Notes: a model not told the origin generated them from the sequence alone. Shown: positions 33,946 to 45,965, counted from the stretch's first letter. The stretch is 64,000 bases of DNA from Thysanoteuthis rhombus (GCA_963457665.1 OY735206.1:21220008-21284007), one strand, 5' to 3'. A program made the numbers and translations.

Positions 33946-34440
33946 ATCTTAAATTCTGATTAAATCTATTTTCTAATGCAAAAATCTCACTCGTTTTTAT
34001 CCCCTCCCCCCATTTATTTATATATTGAATTGCTTCAAATCTTTCTCTCTACTCTCATTCAACTGTACTAATGGATCTTATACAAAAGTAACAAGCTGTA
34101 AAATGAAAAGGAACAGAAGGGTTTTTTTAAATGTTAAATATATTTCAAATATAATTGATGGTTTACAAGAAACGTTTTTTCACAAAATGCATATAATATG
34201 TACTGCAGGCTTCTGACATGAATTGAAAAGCTTGAATTGAAAAGGGAAATATGTCATGGAAACCTGCATCAACCTGTCTCACTTCATTAGCAATAAGCAC
34301 AACAAATTGAGAGACCAGGGGCATACTTGCCAACAAAGTCAGAGTGCAGGTAGAATAAAGGAAGAAAGCAGTGTGGTTTGGTTTTTATGGCTAAAACTGA
34401 CTTTGAAATAGCTAAAATTGACTAAAATCATCTAAATTTT
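33946..34440. other. Non-coding sequence
   Basis: Nothing recognised apart from a possible family D-related phrase near 34330-34430. Confidence 0.35.
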
Positions 34441-34444
34441 TTAT

Positions 34445-34665
34445 ATTCTGAATGTTATATGCATATGTATATATTCATTTGAAATCCACTTATCAAATAA
34501 ATAACTATATACTAAGACTCAAGGATAACTGATTAATCAAAATTGTACATTTACTTTCATTAAACTTATCTGATCTAATCGGCTAGTGGAGATTTTTATC
34601 AGCTAAACTGGGAAAAATTGGCCAGATCTAGCCAAAAATGGTTAATTTGGCAACCCTGGAAGATC
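34445..34665 (-). repeat. Dispersed repeat family P, copy 2
   Basis: In reverse complement it gives gccaaattaaccatttttgg, ctagatctgg, cagataagtttaatgaaagt and aaatgtacaatttt, then aatgaatatatacatatgc. This matches 2005-2200. Confidence 0.75.
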
Positions 34666-34847
34666 ACTCTAGATATGTTCTCAAGAAGTGCTAAAAAAAA
34701 AAAAAAAGCACTAAATGGGGGGGGGTGCTTGTAGCATAGCATAAATAGATAGAAACTTGATAGCCTTGAAAACATGTCAGGAATCAATCTAAAATACATG
34801 ATGTTATTGTTGAATTGAACTTCATCAAGATTAGTGTTATACCAGGA

Positions 34848-34870
34848 GTTAGCTCCTTACTGGAGCTAAC
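34848..34870. repeat. Short perfect hairpin
   Basis: gttagctcc and ggagctaac enclose five bases. A 9-bp perfect stem occurs by chance now and then in a window this size. Confidence 0.7.
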
Positions 34871-35384
34871 AAAATATCACTAGTAGAGCAGCCTAAGTTG
34901 GTACGTTCTTACAAAATTAGTACTATTTGTCTTCTCCTGCATGCTTGGTTCCACACACAATATTTTGGTACATTTTATGAATTATGCATCAATATAATAA
35001 ATTTATATTCATAAACCTCCAATTTATACTTTCACATTCCAGTCTCATTTTTAAAACGTCAACATCTCGTACATCCGATCTAAGTTCATAAATATCAACA
35101 AGTTTATTATACGAATGAAGATTGAAGAATAGAAGACTCCAGACTTGTGCAAATATGATACAATCATGTAATGTTTTACTGGTTATTTTCAACAATGTTC
35201 ATCACGTGACTGGCCTCCCTAATGAAATATGAAGTAAGAAAAATGAACTTTCATCTTTTTTAAGATGTTTTATAGGTTTTTATATAGAGATTAAAATTTT
35301 TGTACATTGTGAGTTTTGGTACCTTTTCAGGCCAGGTTTGCTACTCTTTAAGAATGAATTTTGGCAGTCCCAATCACTAGATGT
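34871..35384. other. Non-coding sequence
   Basis: Nothing recognised. Confidence 0.4.
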
Positions 35385-35590
35385 CTATGTATATTGCAAC
35401 ATGACAAATTATTGTGTACGTGTTATTTGTTAATTCTCTTACACATGACACATTAACCAACATGTACAGCATATAGTTATTTTGGAGGCTGTCCATGATG
35501 CTGTCTTCTGTTATTTATTTTGGAAATTTGACATTATTGGATTTATCACAAAATATATTCGAGTGCTAAGCAGGGTATTATTGTATTTCA
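35385..35590 (+). repeat. Dispersed repeat family H, copy 1
   Basis: It shares attattgtgtacgtgttatt, gacacattaaccaacatgta, atagttattttggaggctgt, ccatgatg and gagtgctaagcagg with 45185-45385. Confidence 0.7.
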
Positions 35591-37100
35591 TCTTGTTGGT
35601 CTCCAACACAAAGAACTGTGATGCCAAGGAAATATTTTGCAGATATAATGACAGAATATGCCCACCACAAAATAGAACACTAACAATTCAGTAGCCTTTT
35701 TTTCTTTTGGGGCATAATGTTTCAATCTTATCTTCCAGCACACAAGCACCAACACAGCACCACCCAACAAGCAGTAAAGTCAACATTATGATTAAGAAAT
35801 ATGAATGGATTTTCATGAATTGTAAATCTCAAAAATTCTTCATTACAATAAATAAACAGAATTTTAACATCTCAACATCTGGTACATATTCAGCAGATTA
35901 ACCTTCAGCACTCTGCGTTCTTTTTCAGGGGCGCCAAGATTTTGTACTCTCAATAAATCTAAAAGCTTGTAACTAGAGTGTCTGTTAATGTTTGACTGAA
36001 ATTGAATCTCTTGGTTGAGTTATCGATTACAATATCTTTTGGACCTCTCCACTAGAGCTCTTATAGCTGACAGAAGTTCAAATCTAACCCTTAAACTCAT
36101 CCTTCATTCAAGTCAGCCGAGAAATTTCCATACATAAACTATCTTCCTGATGTTGATGTATTTTCTTCTAACGCCATTTTGTCCACACAATATCTCCAAA
36201 AGTTCTCAATGGAAGTTGGAGTTCTGCTTAGAGCTAATTCTTCATTTCTGATCTGCAGTGACAGCCTGAGTAGTTGCAGAGAATAGCTGAACTGAAATTC
36301 AGGATGAAAGAAGATACTAGTCAAAAATGAATAATGGTTGACAATGCTTCATCTAATAGAAAAATTAAACCAGGACAATTTAACATATAATACACACTGT
36401 GTGTTGGTTGCTTGCTTGGACGATCTGTCATGGGGCAAAGGATAGATGATCTTTTCAGCTGCCTCAATTTCCCCACATTCTACTTCAACCCTTCACTCTC
36501 TCCAGTCACACTCCACACTACAACCCAAAACCTACCCATTTTGAAGGTGGATATGGGACGGGCAAGACTTCTTAAACAAGGTCATTTCGTTCATTGGAAA
36601 ATACACCTATTCACAATTAATCCTCTATAATTGATAAATCAGTAATCATTTTTGACAACACGTGTACATTATTATTTCAAATATTACCTCTTATCCTACC
36701 CAGAGAACTTACAAGGAGTTCAACAGGGTCCATTTCCATCCAGAGTGACACAAAATACTGCAAACATCACATAAACACTAATTCTGAGCAATAATATTGA
36801 TTGGATTACCATCACTCGTGCTCAATAGGTAAATACTATCGACAAACTGTGTGTGCAAACGAACAATGGTCCGCCTACTGTTCTCTGCACAAAGTACAGT
36901 AACATACAAAAGTAGGCCAGGATATCTGAGGAGCTATTTGCAAAAGGCTAACAACAAGGAGGAAAAATCGTGTCCAGCTTGATAGTCTCCAGTAATCCGA
37001 GATTGATGACATAAACTGGAGATTTAATCTAAGATAAACTGGATAAGATAAGAAAATAAGCAGTTCCTAAAGAAAACTGAACAACTAGTAAGAATCTTGT
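35591..37100. other. Non-coding sequence
   Basis: Short frames (60-72 codons) on both strands have no recognised domains. No shared repeat seen. Confidence 0.4.
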
Positions 37101-37117
37101 ACTTAGTAAGGTCAATT

Positions 37118-37270
37118 ATCAGAGAGAGACAGAGAGCAAGTGCAAGGGAGAGAGAACAAGAGCAATGCTGGGTAGACATGTATCAGAAAGAGAGAGAGTG
37201 TGAAAAGGAAGTTAACGCAAGGTAAAGAGCAAGAGAGATAAATCATGAATGGACATGTATCAACGGGACT
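37118..37270 (+). repeat. Purine-rich tract, imperfect repeat
   Basis: A GA-rich strand (agagagagacagagagcaag) in which gacatgtatca occurs twice (37172 and 37252), suggesting a degraded two-unit tandem. The opposing 63-codon frame reflects the polypyrimidine strand. Confidence 0.55.
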
Positions 37271-37479
37271 TTTTTTTATACCACTGCATAGAAGCACATG
37301 CATACAAGAATGAGCTCACTTATTTCCCTTCATGTATTTTTAAATTAGAAGCCACAATAATGATGGAACTCATTATAATAACCAGGGAAAAAGAGGGGGG
37401 CAAGCTCTGTAGCTAAGGAAAGTGCTCTGCTAACAACCTCTGATAAAATATAGATCTAAACACAATTATCATTTTATTT

Positions 37480-37835
37480 CTTTTTTCATTCCATGAAGTA
37501 TTGTAAATCGTTATTAATTTTTTCATCACTACTTCATGCGAATTTTTTTTTTTTTTTTCATCACAAATTATCTCAGTTCATCAATCAACAGCAACGAGTA
37601 AACAAAACAGATTGGAAGTAAAGAATAAGCTCTCAATGAGGCAACTTCACGTCTCTCTTGCCAGGGAAGCTAGGTTCGATGCTCCTGCTGCTTTACAAAC
37701 TCAACCACAATACTTCCGATCTGCACTATTTACTTATTGCTGTTGATTGACGGCCTCAGTTGAGTTGGGATAAAGAAAGAACGGAAAAAATAAGATGACG
37801 ATAAATAATGGTCGAAAATTAATAATAATGATATA
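37480..37835. mobile_element. Family E fold-back element with tRNA-like loop
   Basis: The left arm tgaagtattgtaaatcgtta, ttaattttttcatcactact and atcaatcaacagcaacgagt is complementary to the right arm cttattgctgttgattgacg, ataagatgacgataaataat and ggtcgaaaattaataataat. The loop holds gaataagctctcaatgaggc and a B-box-like taggttcgatgctcc (37670-37684). The A-box side is decayed. Confidence 0.7.
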
Positions 37836-38023
37836 TCTAAATGTCAAAATATGACCAAGCAGAAAAAATGATCCAGAGCGTTTATAAAAAGAAACATTAG
37901 AAAAATAGAATAGAATAGAAACCAGCAAAAACAATGATGTAGAGTGTTTAAGAAGAAGAAAAACTCGGAGATAATGCAAGATGAACAATGTTGTAATTGA
38001 TATAGATTGATGATCAGTTATAG

Positions 38024-38508
38024 GTTAAGTCTCTTTGATCCAGCATTCTGGGGTTAGGCAACTCGACTGATCCAGCACTTTTTTTTCATCAGCCACCATT
38101 AGTTTGTAAATCTGCTACCATGGCGGTGCTGTTAGCAGCATTAAAGGGGCAAATTTTGTTTACACTGCAGCCGTGTGTTTCAGTGACAGCAGTCTTGTTA
38201 ATATCAAATACTCAGCCCTTCAGTAGGTCATCCAAGATATGATGTGCAGAGGATGATGCAAGAGCTAAAAGGCATACGCATAAAACATCATCTAAGGTAG
38301 AGTTATTGAAAATAATTAAATGAAGGAACTTCAGTAAAGGGCTTGTGTAAGTAGCATGGGGCTGGATTGTCCACTGAGTATGATTTAAAGAAACAAAGAG
38401 AGCAAATTTCCAAGTTATTTGTTGAAAAAAAAAAAAAAAAAAAAAGGTCAATCTCTATAGTCCAGCAATGGCCAAATTCCAAGTTTGCTGGATTAAAAGA
38501 GGTTCAGA
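38024..38508. mobile_element. TIR element, pogo-like candidate
   Basis: The left end gttaagtctctttgatccag, then cattctgg, and the reverse complement of the right end, gaacctcttttaatccagca, then aacttgg, match over about 28 bases. The interior has a frame ending in TEYDLKKQREQISKLFVEKK before a poly-A run. Some pogo/Tigger transposases end in a comparable Q-rich stretch, but this is weak. At 485 bp it cannot be autonomous. Confidence 0.55.
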
Positions 38509-38953
38509 ACAACAACTATTACAATATCCTAGTTGTCAAGTTCTGGTAAGTACTTTCCTCCTCCTCCTCCTCTCAAAAGACTATGTTGATAGAAGAACAC
38601 GGACCCACAGCTTTAATAACGTTTTCATTATCTACGCCCGACATTCTCCATTCAAAACTGAATTTTTAAAAAATCAATTTTTCAACAAATTGCACTGGTC
38701 AACACCTATGACAGGTAAGTGCTAATATGCCTCAAGAAATTACAGAATATGACAGAATAGAATAGAAGGGTAAATGAGAATTTAGCAGCGATGATGCAAA
38801 TTTGCGAGATATTTTCTGAAGAATACCTGCAGGCTGCCTATTAACCACCAGATCCAACTCAGAGATTCTGATCATTACTAACCAAAGTCCTTAAACTTGC
38901 CCAGAAGACATCTTTAGAAACCTATTACATTTCCAAGAGGGGGTTCATAATGT
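38509..38953. other. Non-coding sequence
   Basis: Nothing recognised. Confidence 0.4.
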
Positions 38954-39148
38954 CCACTGCTGATTCATACCGCTGAAGCTGATACCAAAATTTCCTAAGG
39001 GTACAGCAAGCTGCAGCCAGCAAGAGCTTCAAGTTGACCATTAGATTGCAAGAAGCCTTCTTAGATGGTCCTTGAACAGAACATTGAATCTACAAATTAA
39101 TATCTCAAGAAACAAGACGGCAGCAAAACTCCAATCTATCAGCTCATG
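38954..39148 (+). repeat. Duplicated segment family I, copy 1
   Basis: It has cactgctgattcatac, gataccaaaatttcctaagg, gtacagcaagctgcagccag, cttgaacagaacattgaatc and tacaaattaatatc. All are repeated in order at 39962-40150, about 1 kb downstream in the same orientation. A family C MITE follows at once. Confidence 0.8.
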
Positions 39149-39151
39149 TTA

Positions 39152-39327
39152 TTAATCCATTAACTGTGGTGAAGAGTAATAGTTACCCATTGCCAGATAA
39201 AAGCCCTTGTCCATTACATGACTCGTAGATAGAACCAAGTTGCTAATACAATAAAATGGGAATTTTATTGAGTTAGCCAGAGAACTGCAATGATGGAAAT
39301 TCCTGTCATTCGCACTTAATGGGTTAA
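39152..39327 (-). mobile_element. TTAA-type MITE, family C, copy 3
   Basis: The ends are ttaatccattaactg and cacttaatgggttaa. The interior reads in reverse the family body: agataaaagcccttgtccat, aatgggaattttattgagtt and agccagagaactgcaatgat. Confidence 0.85.
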
Positions 39328-39739
39328 GTAACAACTGTTGTTTTCTCAAAGCAGTCATACCAGTACAGTTACACTAAGACAGTGATGACAGCACCTGTGA
39401 CACGCTGCAGGTTTTTTTAGGTGACATGCAATGGACTTTTTTTCATTTCATTCTATCATCATAATTTTAAATATATATTTGGAAATTTCAAGTTCTATTT
39501 TATTAAACTCCTAGCTTTATAAATATATTAGTAAAATCGGCCATTTATCTAACTCAAATACGATATGCGATAACAGGATTATTAAAAAGAGAAAAAAAGA
39601 AATCAGAATTTCAACATATAACAAAAAGGATTGGCAGATTCATATTCTACAGATGCTTAAACATATTTAAAGGATAGATAAGTAAATCTATGACTTAGTC
39701 CTTTTAAATTTACACAAATATATGAAACTAGTCACCAAC

Positions 39740-39755
39740 ATATATGTGTGTGTGT

Positions 39756-39813
<58 letters not shown>
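39740..39813. repeat. Compound (TG)n-(TA)n microsatellite
   Basis: tatatgtgtgtgtgtgcgca is followed by about 27 perfect TA units. Confidence 0.98.
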
Positions 39814-39816
<3 letters not shown>

Positions 39817-39961
39817 CATGTTATATTTAATTTCTTTCAAAGTCATCAAATAAAAAGAAAAAAAAACCCATCAGTACAATGTGATGTATTATTACATTCT
39901 AAAGTTCAATCAAACAATTTTCTGGAACGCAAGTCCTGATTCCCAGTCTAAGAATAATAAA

Positions 39962-40150
39962 AGCACTGCTGACTCATAACTCTGAAATGGATACCAGAAT
40001 TCCCCTAAGGGTAAGGCAGGCAGCAAGCAAGCAGTAGTTTCAAGATGACCATCAGATAGATTGCAAGAAGGTCCTTGAATAGAACACTGGATCTACAAAT
40101 TAATATCATCAGTAACCAGACAGCAACATAACTCCTACCTATCTGCTCAT
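39962..40150 (+). repeat. Duplicated segment family I, copy 2
   Basis: It has gcactgctgactcataactc, gataccagaattcccctaag, ggtccttgaatagaacactg and gatctacaaattaatatc. The sequence after it, gagcaattaactcatgg, may be a trace of the family C MITE end that follows copy 1, so the duplicated unit may have been longer. Confidence 0.8.
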
Positions 40151-40447
40151 GAGCAATTAACTCATGGTTTCATACTAAAAAATTCAAATATTGATATCAC
40201 GGCAAACAGCAACTGATCCAAGTTATTTTTCAATTTCAGTTAATTTCATTAAATTCATCTTTTATTATACCTGTCATGATAATTTCATTAAAAATTTGTG
40301 TCTGCCACAGAAGAGTTCTACTGTCAATTACAAGCAGTTCATGACAATAATAGTTATTCAACTGATTCTAAATGTAAACATTATATTCAAAGGATAAATA
40401 AGAGAGTTGGTGACTAATTCACAAATACAGTAACTCATCATTATTTG

Positions 40448-40800
40448 ATAACTGTCAACACATGTTTCTTCAGTTTCTAAGTGGTATTGGCTGGCTATGT
40501 ATCTATCATACATAGATTCTGCACCAGAAGAGCTAAAAAGGGTTGGAAATTTACTCTCTATCATATCTAGAAGAAAAAAAAAACAAAAAAAAAAACATTT
40601 ACTTGTTTTTTGAAAATTCACCATACAAAAATTTTTAGTGGTGAGTGGGTGTGTATGTCAATTTTTAATGTAATTATATCCCTAATTGGTATCTTACTTC
40701 GTATTGAGCAATTTTCCAACTTATTCATTGATCATCCTCAATATGGCATGCTGCCAAAAAACGTTGGTCAACTGACAGTTTAATGAAACAATTTTCTGAA
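40448..40800 (-). repeat. Family A repeat
   Basis: Reverse orientation: aactgtcaacacatgtttct, ggctggctatgtatctatca, gattctgcaccagaagagct, attcattgatcatcctcaat, atggcatgctgccaaaaaac and ttggtcaactgacagttt. Confidence 0.8.
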
Positions 40801-40899
40801 ACAAGAATCATCCAGTTCCTAGTATAATAAGACATTCTATTTTGAATTGAAGAAAACTTTCTATAATTTTTTTTTATTTTCATTAGATAATGTATTACA

Positions 40900-41066
40900 G
40901 TTGATTCTTAGTAATTTTTATGACTACAATTTACTGTCATCTTAATTATTAGTTACTTTTTATCGCATCTTTACACAGACCAGCTTGCCTGAATAAAGTT
41001 GCGATAAAAAGCAACTAAAAATTAAGATTAAGGTAAATAGTAGTCATTGAAACTAATGATAATGAC
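40900..41066. mobile_element. Family E element, short loop
   Basis: The left arm gtaatttttatgactacaat, ttactgtcatcttaattatt and agttactttttatcgca pairs with tgcgataaaaagcaactaaa, aattaagattaaggtaaata and gtagtcattgaaactaatga. The loop is about 30 bases and has no tRNA-like part. It lies between two family A copies in opposite orientations. Confidence 0.85.
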
Positions 41067-41097
41067 TGAAGATTATCACTTTACAAAAATAACACAG

Positions 41098-41365
41098 GTC
41101 TGATTAGTCACTCAATAGATACATGCTGTGTTGTGGGTGATTTAAAAAATTAGAAAATGGGACGATCAATGAATAAGTTACTTCTCACTGAACAGTGATC
41201 ACTATGAAATGTCCAGAGCATGAATGCCGCTAGACAAACTAAGGAACCAATTTTGCATAAATTCATAATTCTAATTATCCCCTTCACTAAAAAACTAGAT
41301 CTATTTCCAGTCCTATAACTTTATTGCCACTACCCATCTGAAAACTGAAGATTTCTCATAGAAAT
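41098..41365 (+). repeat. Family A repeat, degraded
   Basis: It has caggtctgattagtcactca, atgctgtgttgtgggtgatt, cgatcaatgaataagttact and gcatgaatgccgctagacaa, ending ccatctgaaaactgaag. Confidence 0.75.
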
Positions 41366-42280
41366 ATATCCTCAATTAGTTGGGCGACCGTAAATGGAAT
41401 TATAATCAGTCAACAATTGGAATCAGTGTTTCTTCTGATTTTTAGTAGTCAGTGAATGCAGAAAACACTTGTTGTACAATTTTTTTTCATGTGACAAAAG
41501 TATGTGTGCATGGTGTATTAGTTTCGGCTACTTTGTTAAGCCATTCAATTATAAACAAATTTGCAGTTTTTTACGCTTCACGCCCTTTGCTTCTTTCAAA
41601 TTCGACAATGTGAATCAATATTTTTTCCAATAAAAACTCGGTAAGCTATTTAGAGAATTTGAAACAGATCTTACTGAACTTTACGATCTGAACACTGTCC
41701 ACCAAACATGGTTGCAGCTGTGCAGTACAAACCGCAACAGGAAATTAGTGATGTACAAATGTGATATTTAAAAAAACTAACAAACTAGTTAACAGGAGCA
41801 GTAAGCTGGGAGATTACTTTCAGTAAGTATATAATTATATATATTGTAATAAATCATTATTATACTTGATGAGTATAAAAGATTGTTCTCCCTACTCATT
41901 GAAGGAAGTATGTGCGTGAAGTTTAAGGTTCCTACAATGGACGGTAAGGGCTGAGAGGAGTAAAGATGGAAGATAAGGAAAAAAAAATTATTCAATCTAA
42001 CTTCCATGGCTTCACATTTCCTTTCTTTCTTTCTCCCTTTTTTGTTCTTTCTTTCGTTAACTGAAGATGTGGGAATAGAATCTGTCTTTCTTTCACTTCT
42101 TTCTATTGATGATTTGAAATTTTTAATGTTTTCCCTTTTTTAGTCTCAACCTAACTTATCAGGATAGGAAAATAAAGCCAGCTCCATTACTGGTAGGAGT
42201 TGGACAATTATTGATTACGTTATTTTAGGTAACTAACCTTTTGTGCGCACTTCATGTTCTTTTGTGAATTGGTTGCAAAA
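41366..42280. other. Non-coding sequence
   Basis: Nothing recognised. Pyrimidine-rich tctttctttctttc runs lie at 42020-42060. Confidence 0.4.
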
Positions 42281-42312
42281 TGTGTGTGTGTGTGTGTGCG
42301 CACACACGTGCA
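42281..42312. repeat. (TG)n-CG-(CA)n self-complementary tract
   Basis: About nine TG units run into gcgcacacacgtgcaca, giving a partly self-complementary alternating purine-pyrimidine tract. The 96-codon frame that starts here has no recognised domain. Confidence 0.9.
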
Positions 42313-42654
42313 CAGACATACATACAGCTTAGAGGGAATTATGGTTGGAGTTTCAATTTAAATTTGCTAAGGGCAACAAATACCAGTCTGCACGATTCAA
42401 ATCAAATAAATTCATGTATTCAGACATACTTATTTCTCTTATCTCACTCTCGACTTACGGATCTTCCAACATCTTTGAATTCAGTCCTTTTTTTTTTATC
42501 ATCATTTTCTAGCATTTCAGGAGTCTTTGCAGTCTCAAAAGAAATCTACAAAATTACAACTTATCATTAAGGTATTAGAATAATAGCTCTTTTACAATGT
42601 CCAGAAGCTGCACAATACAAATATAGAGTCTGGAGCATTAAAACTACAGAACAT

Positions 42655-42775
42655 CAACCAAAACAGTCAACATCAGCATAGGTTTTTTTTCAGTTTTCAA
42701 GTTGGTTTTTATAATTGATCACCTCCAACATGGCATGCTGTCAAAATACATTGGTCACTTTTGTACTGAGTGAAT
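42655..42775 (-). repeat. Family A repeat, internally deleted
   Basis: accaaaacagtcaacatcag, gtttttttcagttttcaagt and tgg pass directly to tgatcacctccaacatggca, tgctgtcaaaatacattggt and cac. About 270 bases of the interior are missing. Confidence 0.75.
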
Positions 42776-44640
42776 AATCTGACCTATTTTTTTTCCTTTC
42801 TAAACTAATTGAAATACTCTTTTCAAATACTCAAACTACAAATCTTTTCCCACAAAATCAATCGGCATAAAGATATTAGAAAACACAATTGATCATGATA
42901 AGTTACCACTACTAACCCATTTCCAGATGTCTGGAGAGCAATTCTTACTTTCCACTAATTTATTGCTGGCATTGATTCTCTTACAGTGAATAATTATTGC
43001 TTCTGGCTAATTGAATTTCAGGCGTAAAGCAGTTCTTTGAAAAATTTAGATCATCACTTTTACTCAAGAGATCATGTTCATTACTAATTGCTTACAAAAC
43101 AAAAAAGAAAGAAAATAAACTAAAACCACTATAAAAGCAGCTGATAAAATATCTATCAGAAACTTATAGAATTTACAACAGAATAGTACTCCAACCCTCT
43201 GAACAATTAATTACCAAGATAGTTCAATGCTATTTTTCATTTGAAAATTTTCTTTTAAAAAAGTGTGCTTAATGCAACTTTCATTATGAAAAAGTCTACA
43301 ATACAGAGAAATATATAATTCAATATTTTGTATACAGAATTACAATAACTGATCATTCCAAAAGAAACTTTCTAGAGATAATTACCAGTATAGATACTCA
43401 AAAATATTTTCAAAAGACTTTTAATAGATACACTCCTTACCTCCTGATTGGTACATCTCAAAGAATTTATAAATACTTATCTGATCAGTTTCTATTATAG
43501 AAACAGAATATCAGATGACAGTTGAGTGAAATCTGAGAAAAGCAAAAATCTCACAAGACAGACGCATAAGAGCAACAAGGAAATCTTCTGAACCACAGCC
43601 TTTTGTAACTTTCAGCTGATGTATACTTGAAGAAAAAATACAAAGGCACTTATATAGTGTATACTTGAAGTTGTTACTAAAAACTGAATGAGAATCAGTT
43701 AAATAGTTATGATACAGGTTTCAATATATATGTTAATCAATGGCATCAAAATATGATGGTATTATTGAAATAATCGTGCAATTTCACTCTACTTGAGAAA
43801 ATATCAAAGACATCACGTCGCTCTACATTTCTCATTCAAGTTCACCAGGAATGAACAAGGATTTTTAGCTCATTTTTGAAAAATAAGTTAATGAATAAGG
43901 GAGACTACTTCACAATCAACATCTAATAGTCCTCTTCCTTGCCAAATGTTACAGAAAAAAATGTAGACATAAACGTAGCATATTATACAAAGTAGATTAA
44001 ACACACATCTTATTCACACCATTGATTCCAATTGATACTCATGAAATCAACCCGAGAATTCGATTAAAGATTAAAATCTGTTTTTTGTATCAACTAGCCA
44101 TGTACTTAAATCTTAGCAACGAATGCACATAACCTATCCTACAACTAGAAAATACAATTCACGTCAAAGACAATTACCTAAAGAAGATAAAACTAATCAA
44201 AGAATATTTTGATAAAAGAATCAATGGAACAACCTACTCTTTCTCAATCTCTAAGTAAGCTGGGATGAACCTAGATATTTCAAATTGCCATCCTCACCGA
44301 CACTTCAAGGAAGGCAAAAATACCATTTAATCAAAGAAGAAGAAAAAAATTCCCTAAGATAATCAATTACCTATTCTGTTTATAGCATCAAAAGGAAAAA
44401 GAATAACACCTTCAAAGACAGGAATGATATCCCCATTCCCCATCAATTCTTGAGTGGGAGCAGAAAACTGACACTAATTCTCCAATGCCAACAGACTTTT
44501 TCTGAACCTTAATTTGCCTCAAATTGATCCGAGAAAAAAAAAGCTGGCTTGATAACCAAAAGAGTTTTTTCCCCCTAAATCAGACAGAAGTATTCATTCT
44601 ATTTCCTTTATATTGAAAGGCTTAAATTGATCAATAGTGA
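42776..44640. other. Non-coding AT-rich sequence
   Basis: About 1.9 kb with no recognised gene, repeat family or tandem array. Confidence 0.45.
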
Positions 44641-44650
44641 TGATACACAG

Positions 44651-45075
44651 ATTGACTGCCCATTCTTTGAAAGCAACATGTACGTGAACTGACTGCCCAA
44701 CCTTCAAATACAATGTATACGTGAACTGACTGCCCAATCTTCAAATGCAATGTGTACGTGAACTGACTGCCCAATCTTCAAATGCAATGTGTACGTGAAC
44801 TGACTGCCCAATCTTCAAATGCAATGTGTACGTGAACTGACTGCCCAATCTTCAAATGCAATGTGTACGTGAACTGACTGCCCAATCTTCAAATGCAATG
44901 TGTACGTGAACTGACTGCCCAATCTTCAAATGCAATGTGTACGTGAACTGACTGCCAAATCTTCAAATGCAATGTGTACGTGAACTGACTGCCCAATCTT
45001 CAAATGCAATGTGTACGTGAACTGACTGCCCAATCTTCAAATGCAATGTGTACGTGAACTGACTGCCTAACCTTC
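44651..45075 (+). repeat. 37-bp satellite-like tandem array
   Basis: The start phrase gtgaactgactgcc recurs at 44684, 44721, 44758, 44795, 44832, 44869, 44906, 44943, 44980, 45017 and 45054, exactly 37 bases apart. The unit continues with caatcttcaaatgcaatg and tgtac. Central units are virtually identical (one c-to-a change near 44957). The first and last units carry several differences, the usual pattern of unequal exchange. No frame stays open through it and no link to a gene is visible. Confidence 0.98.
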
Positions 45076-45184
45076 TATGGTGATGATATGATGTGGCAGT
45101 TGAGCCACAAAAAGATAGAATGGATCAATGCTTAATATTTCATCTGGTTGCTATTTTCCAGTGCTTTGAAACATCAATAGGTGT

Positions 45185-45385
45185 CAATGTATATCAGCAC
45201 ATGATTATTGTGTATGAGTATTTTCCTAATCTTATACTCATGGCACATTAACCAAAGTGCACAGAATATAGTTATTTAGGAGACTGCCCATGATGTTATC
45301 TCATCATACATTACTAAATTTAATAGGAAAAATATTTGGAAAAGGATGCTAGAGCGAATCAGTGCTAAGCCTACCATTTCTGTAT
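45185..45385 (+). repeat. Dispersed repeat family H, copy 2
   Basis: It has attattgtgtatgagtattt, ggcacattaaccaaagtgca, atagttatttaggagactgc, ccatgatg and cagtgctaagcc, matching 35385-35590. Confidence 0.7.
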
Positions 45386-45524
45386 CTAAAAAAAAAAAAA
45401 AAAAAATGTAAGTAAATTGATACGACATAATGACATTGATGTGGTTTACATAGTTACAAGAAGCAGTTCGTCTTGCGTCAAAGGTTTTTTTCCACCTGAC
45501 CAAAGGATATCACAGTCATACATC

Positions 45525-45600
45525 TTATAGTGAAGGACTCTTATAAGCAAACCTTTCCCTTAGCAAGATCCAAATTGGCAAAAAAATTCTCCTAGGAAAA
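45525..45600 (+). mobile_element. Pogo-like terminus, copy 1
   Basis: atagtgaaggactcttataa, gcaaacctttcccttagcaa and gatccaaattggcaaaaaaa match, inverted, 56957-57045. The wording fits pogo-type outer ends. No transposase is seen. Confidence 0.5.
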
Positions 45601-45879
45601 TATTCTTGGTTTGCAAGAAATAAAAACTATGAAATTTCATAAAATTATCTGAAATCATCTAGTTTTCTTTCATAATTATCCAGATTTATATCTAGTATCT
45701 AGGCGCTTATTTTCAGACAGACGTTTGGTGAATTATAAGATTATTCATTTGTATTTATACATCATTTTGAGAGAGATTATTACATTACACCTAATTTACA
45801 AGGTTAGTATTAAGGTTTTACGGGTCCAATATCTTTATTTGGGACCGATTACTGAAATCCCATAGATTTAATTATTTAC

Positions 45880-45965
45880 ATAACAAAATTCCATTTAACA
45901 AGATGTTTTGTGGAACAAATTGTCTTCACTAAAAGGGGTACCACTATTAAATTTAGCATGTATAA
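45880..45965 (-). mobile_element. Pogo-like terminus of another type
   Basis: ataacaaaattccatttaac, aagatgttttgtggaacaaa and ttgtcttcactaaaaggggt, then accact, follow the typical 'cttcattataaggggt.ccact' pogo end. It may or may not be the partner of 45525. Confidence 0.45.

Noticed and set aside
34848..34870. Transcription terminator-like hairpin
   Set aside because: Bacterial-type terminators are not expected in this eukaryotic context, and a 9-bp stem is not rare by chance in 64 kb.
36412..36630. 72-codon plus-strand frame in a slightly GC-richer stretch
   Set aside because: No recognised domain, no splice signals I would trust and no support from a neighbouring frame.
44651..45075. CRISPR array
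   Set aside because: The 37-bp periodicity invites the idea, but there are no distinct spacers. The whole unit repeats, and the sequence context is eukaryotic.
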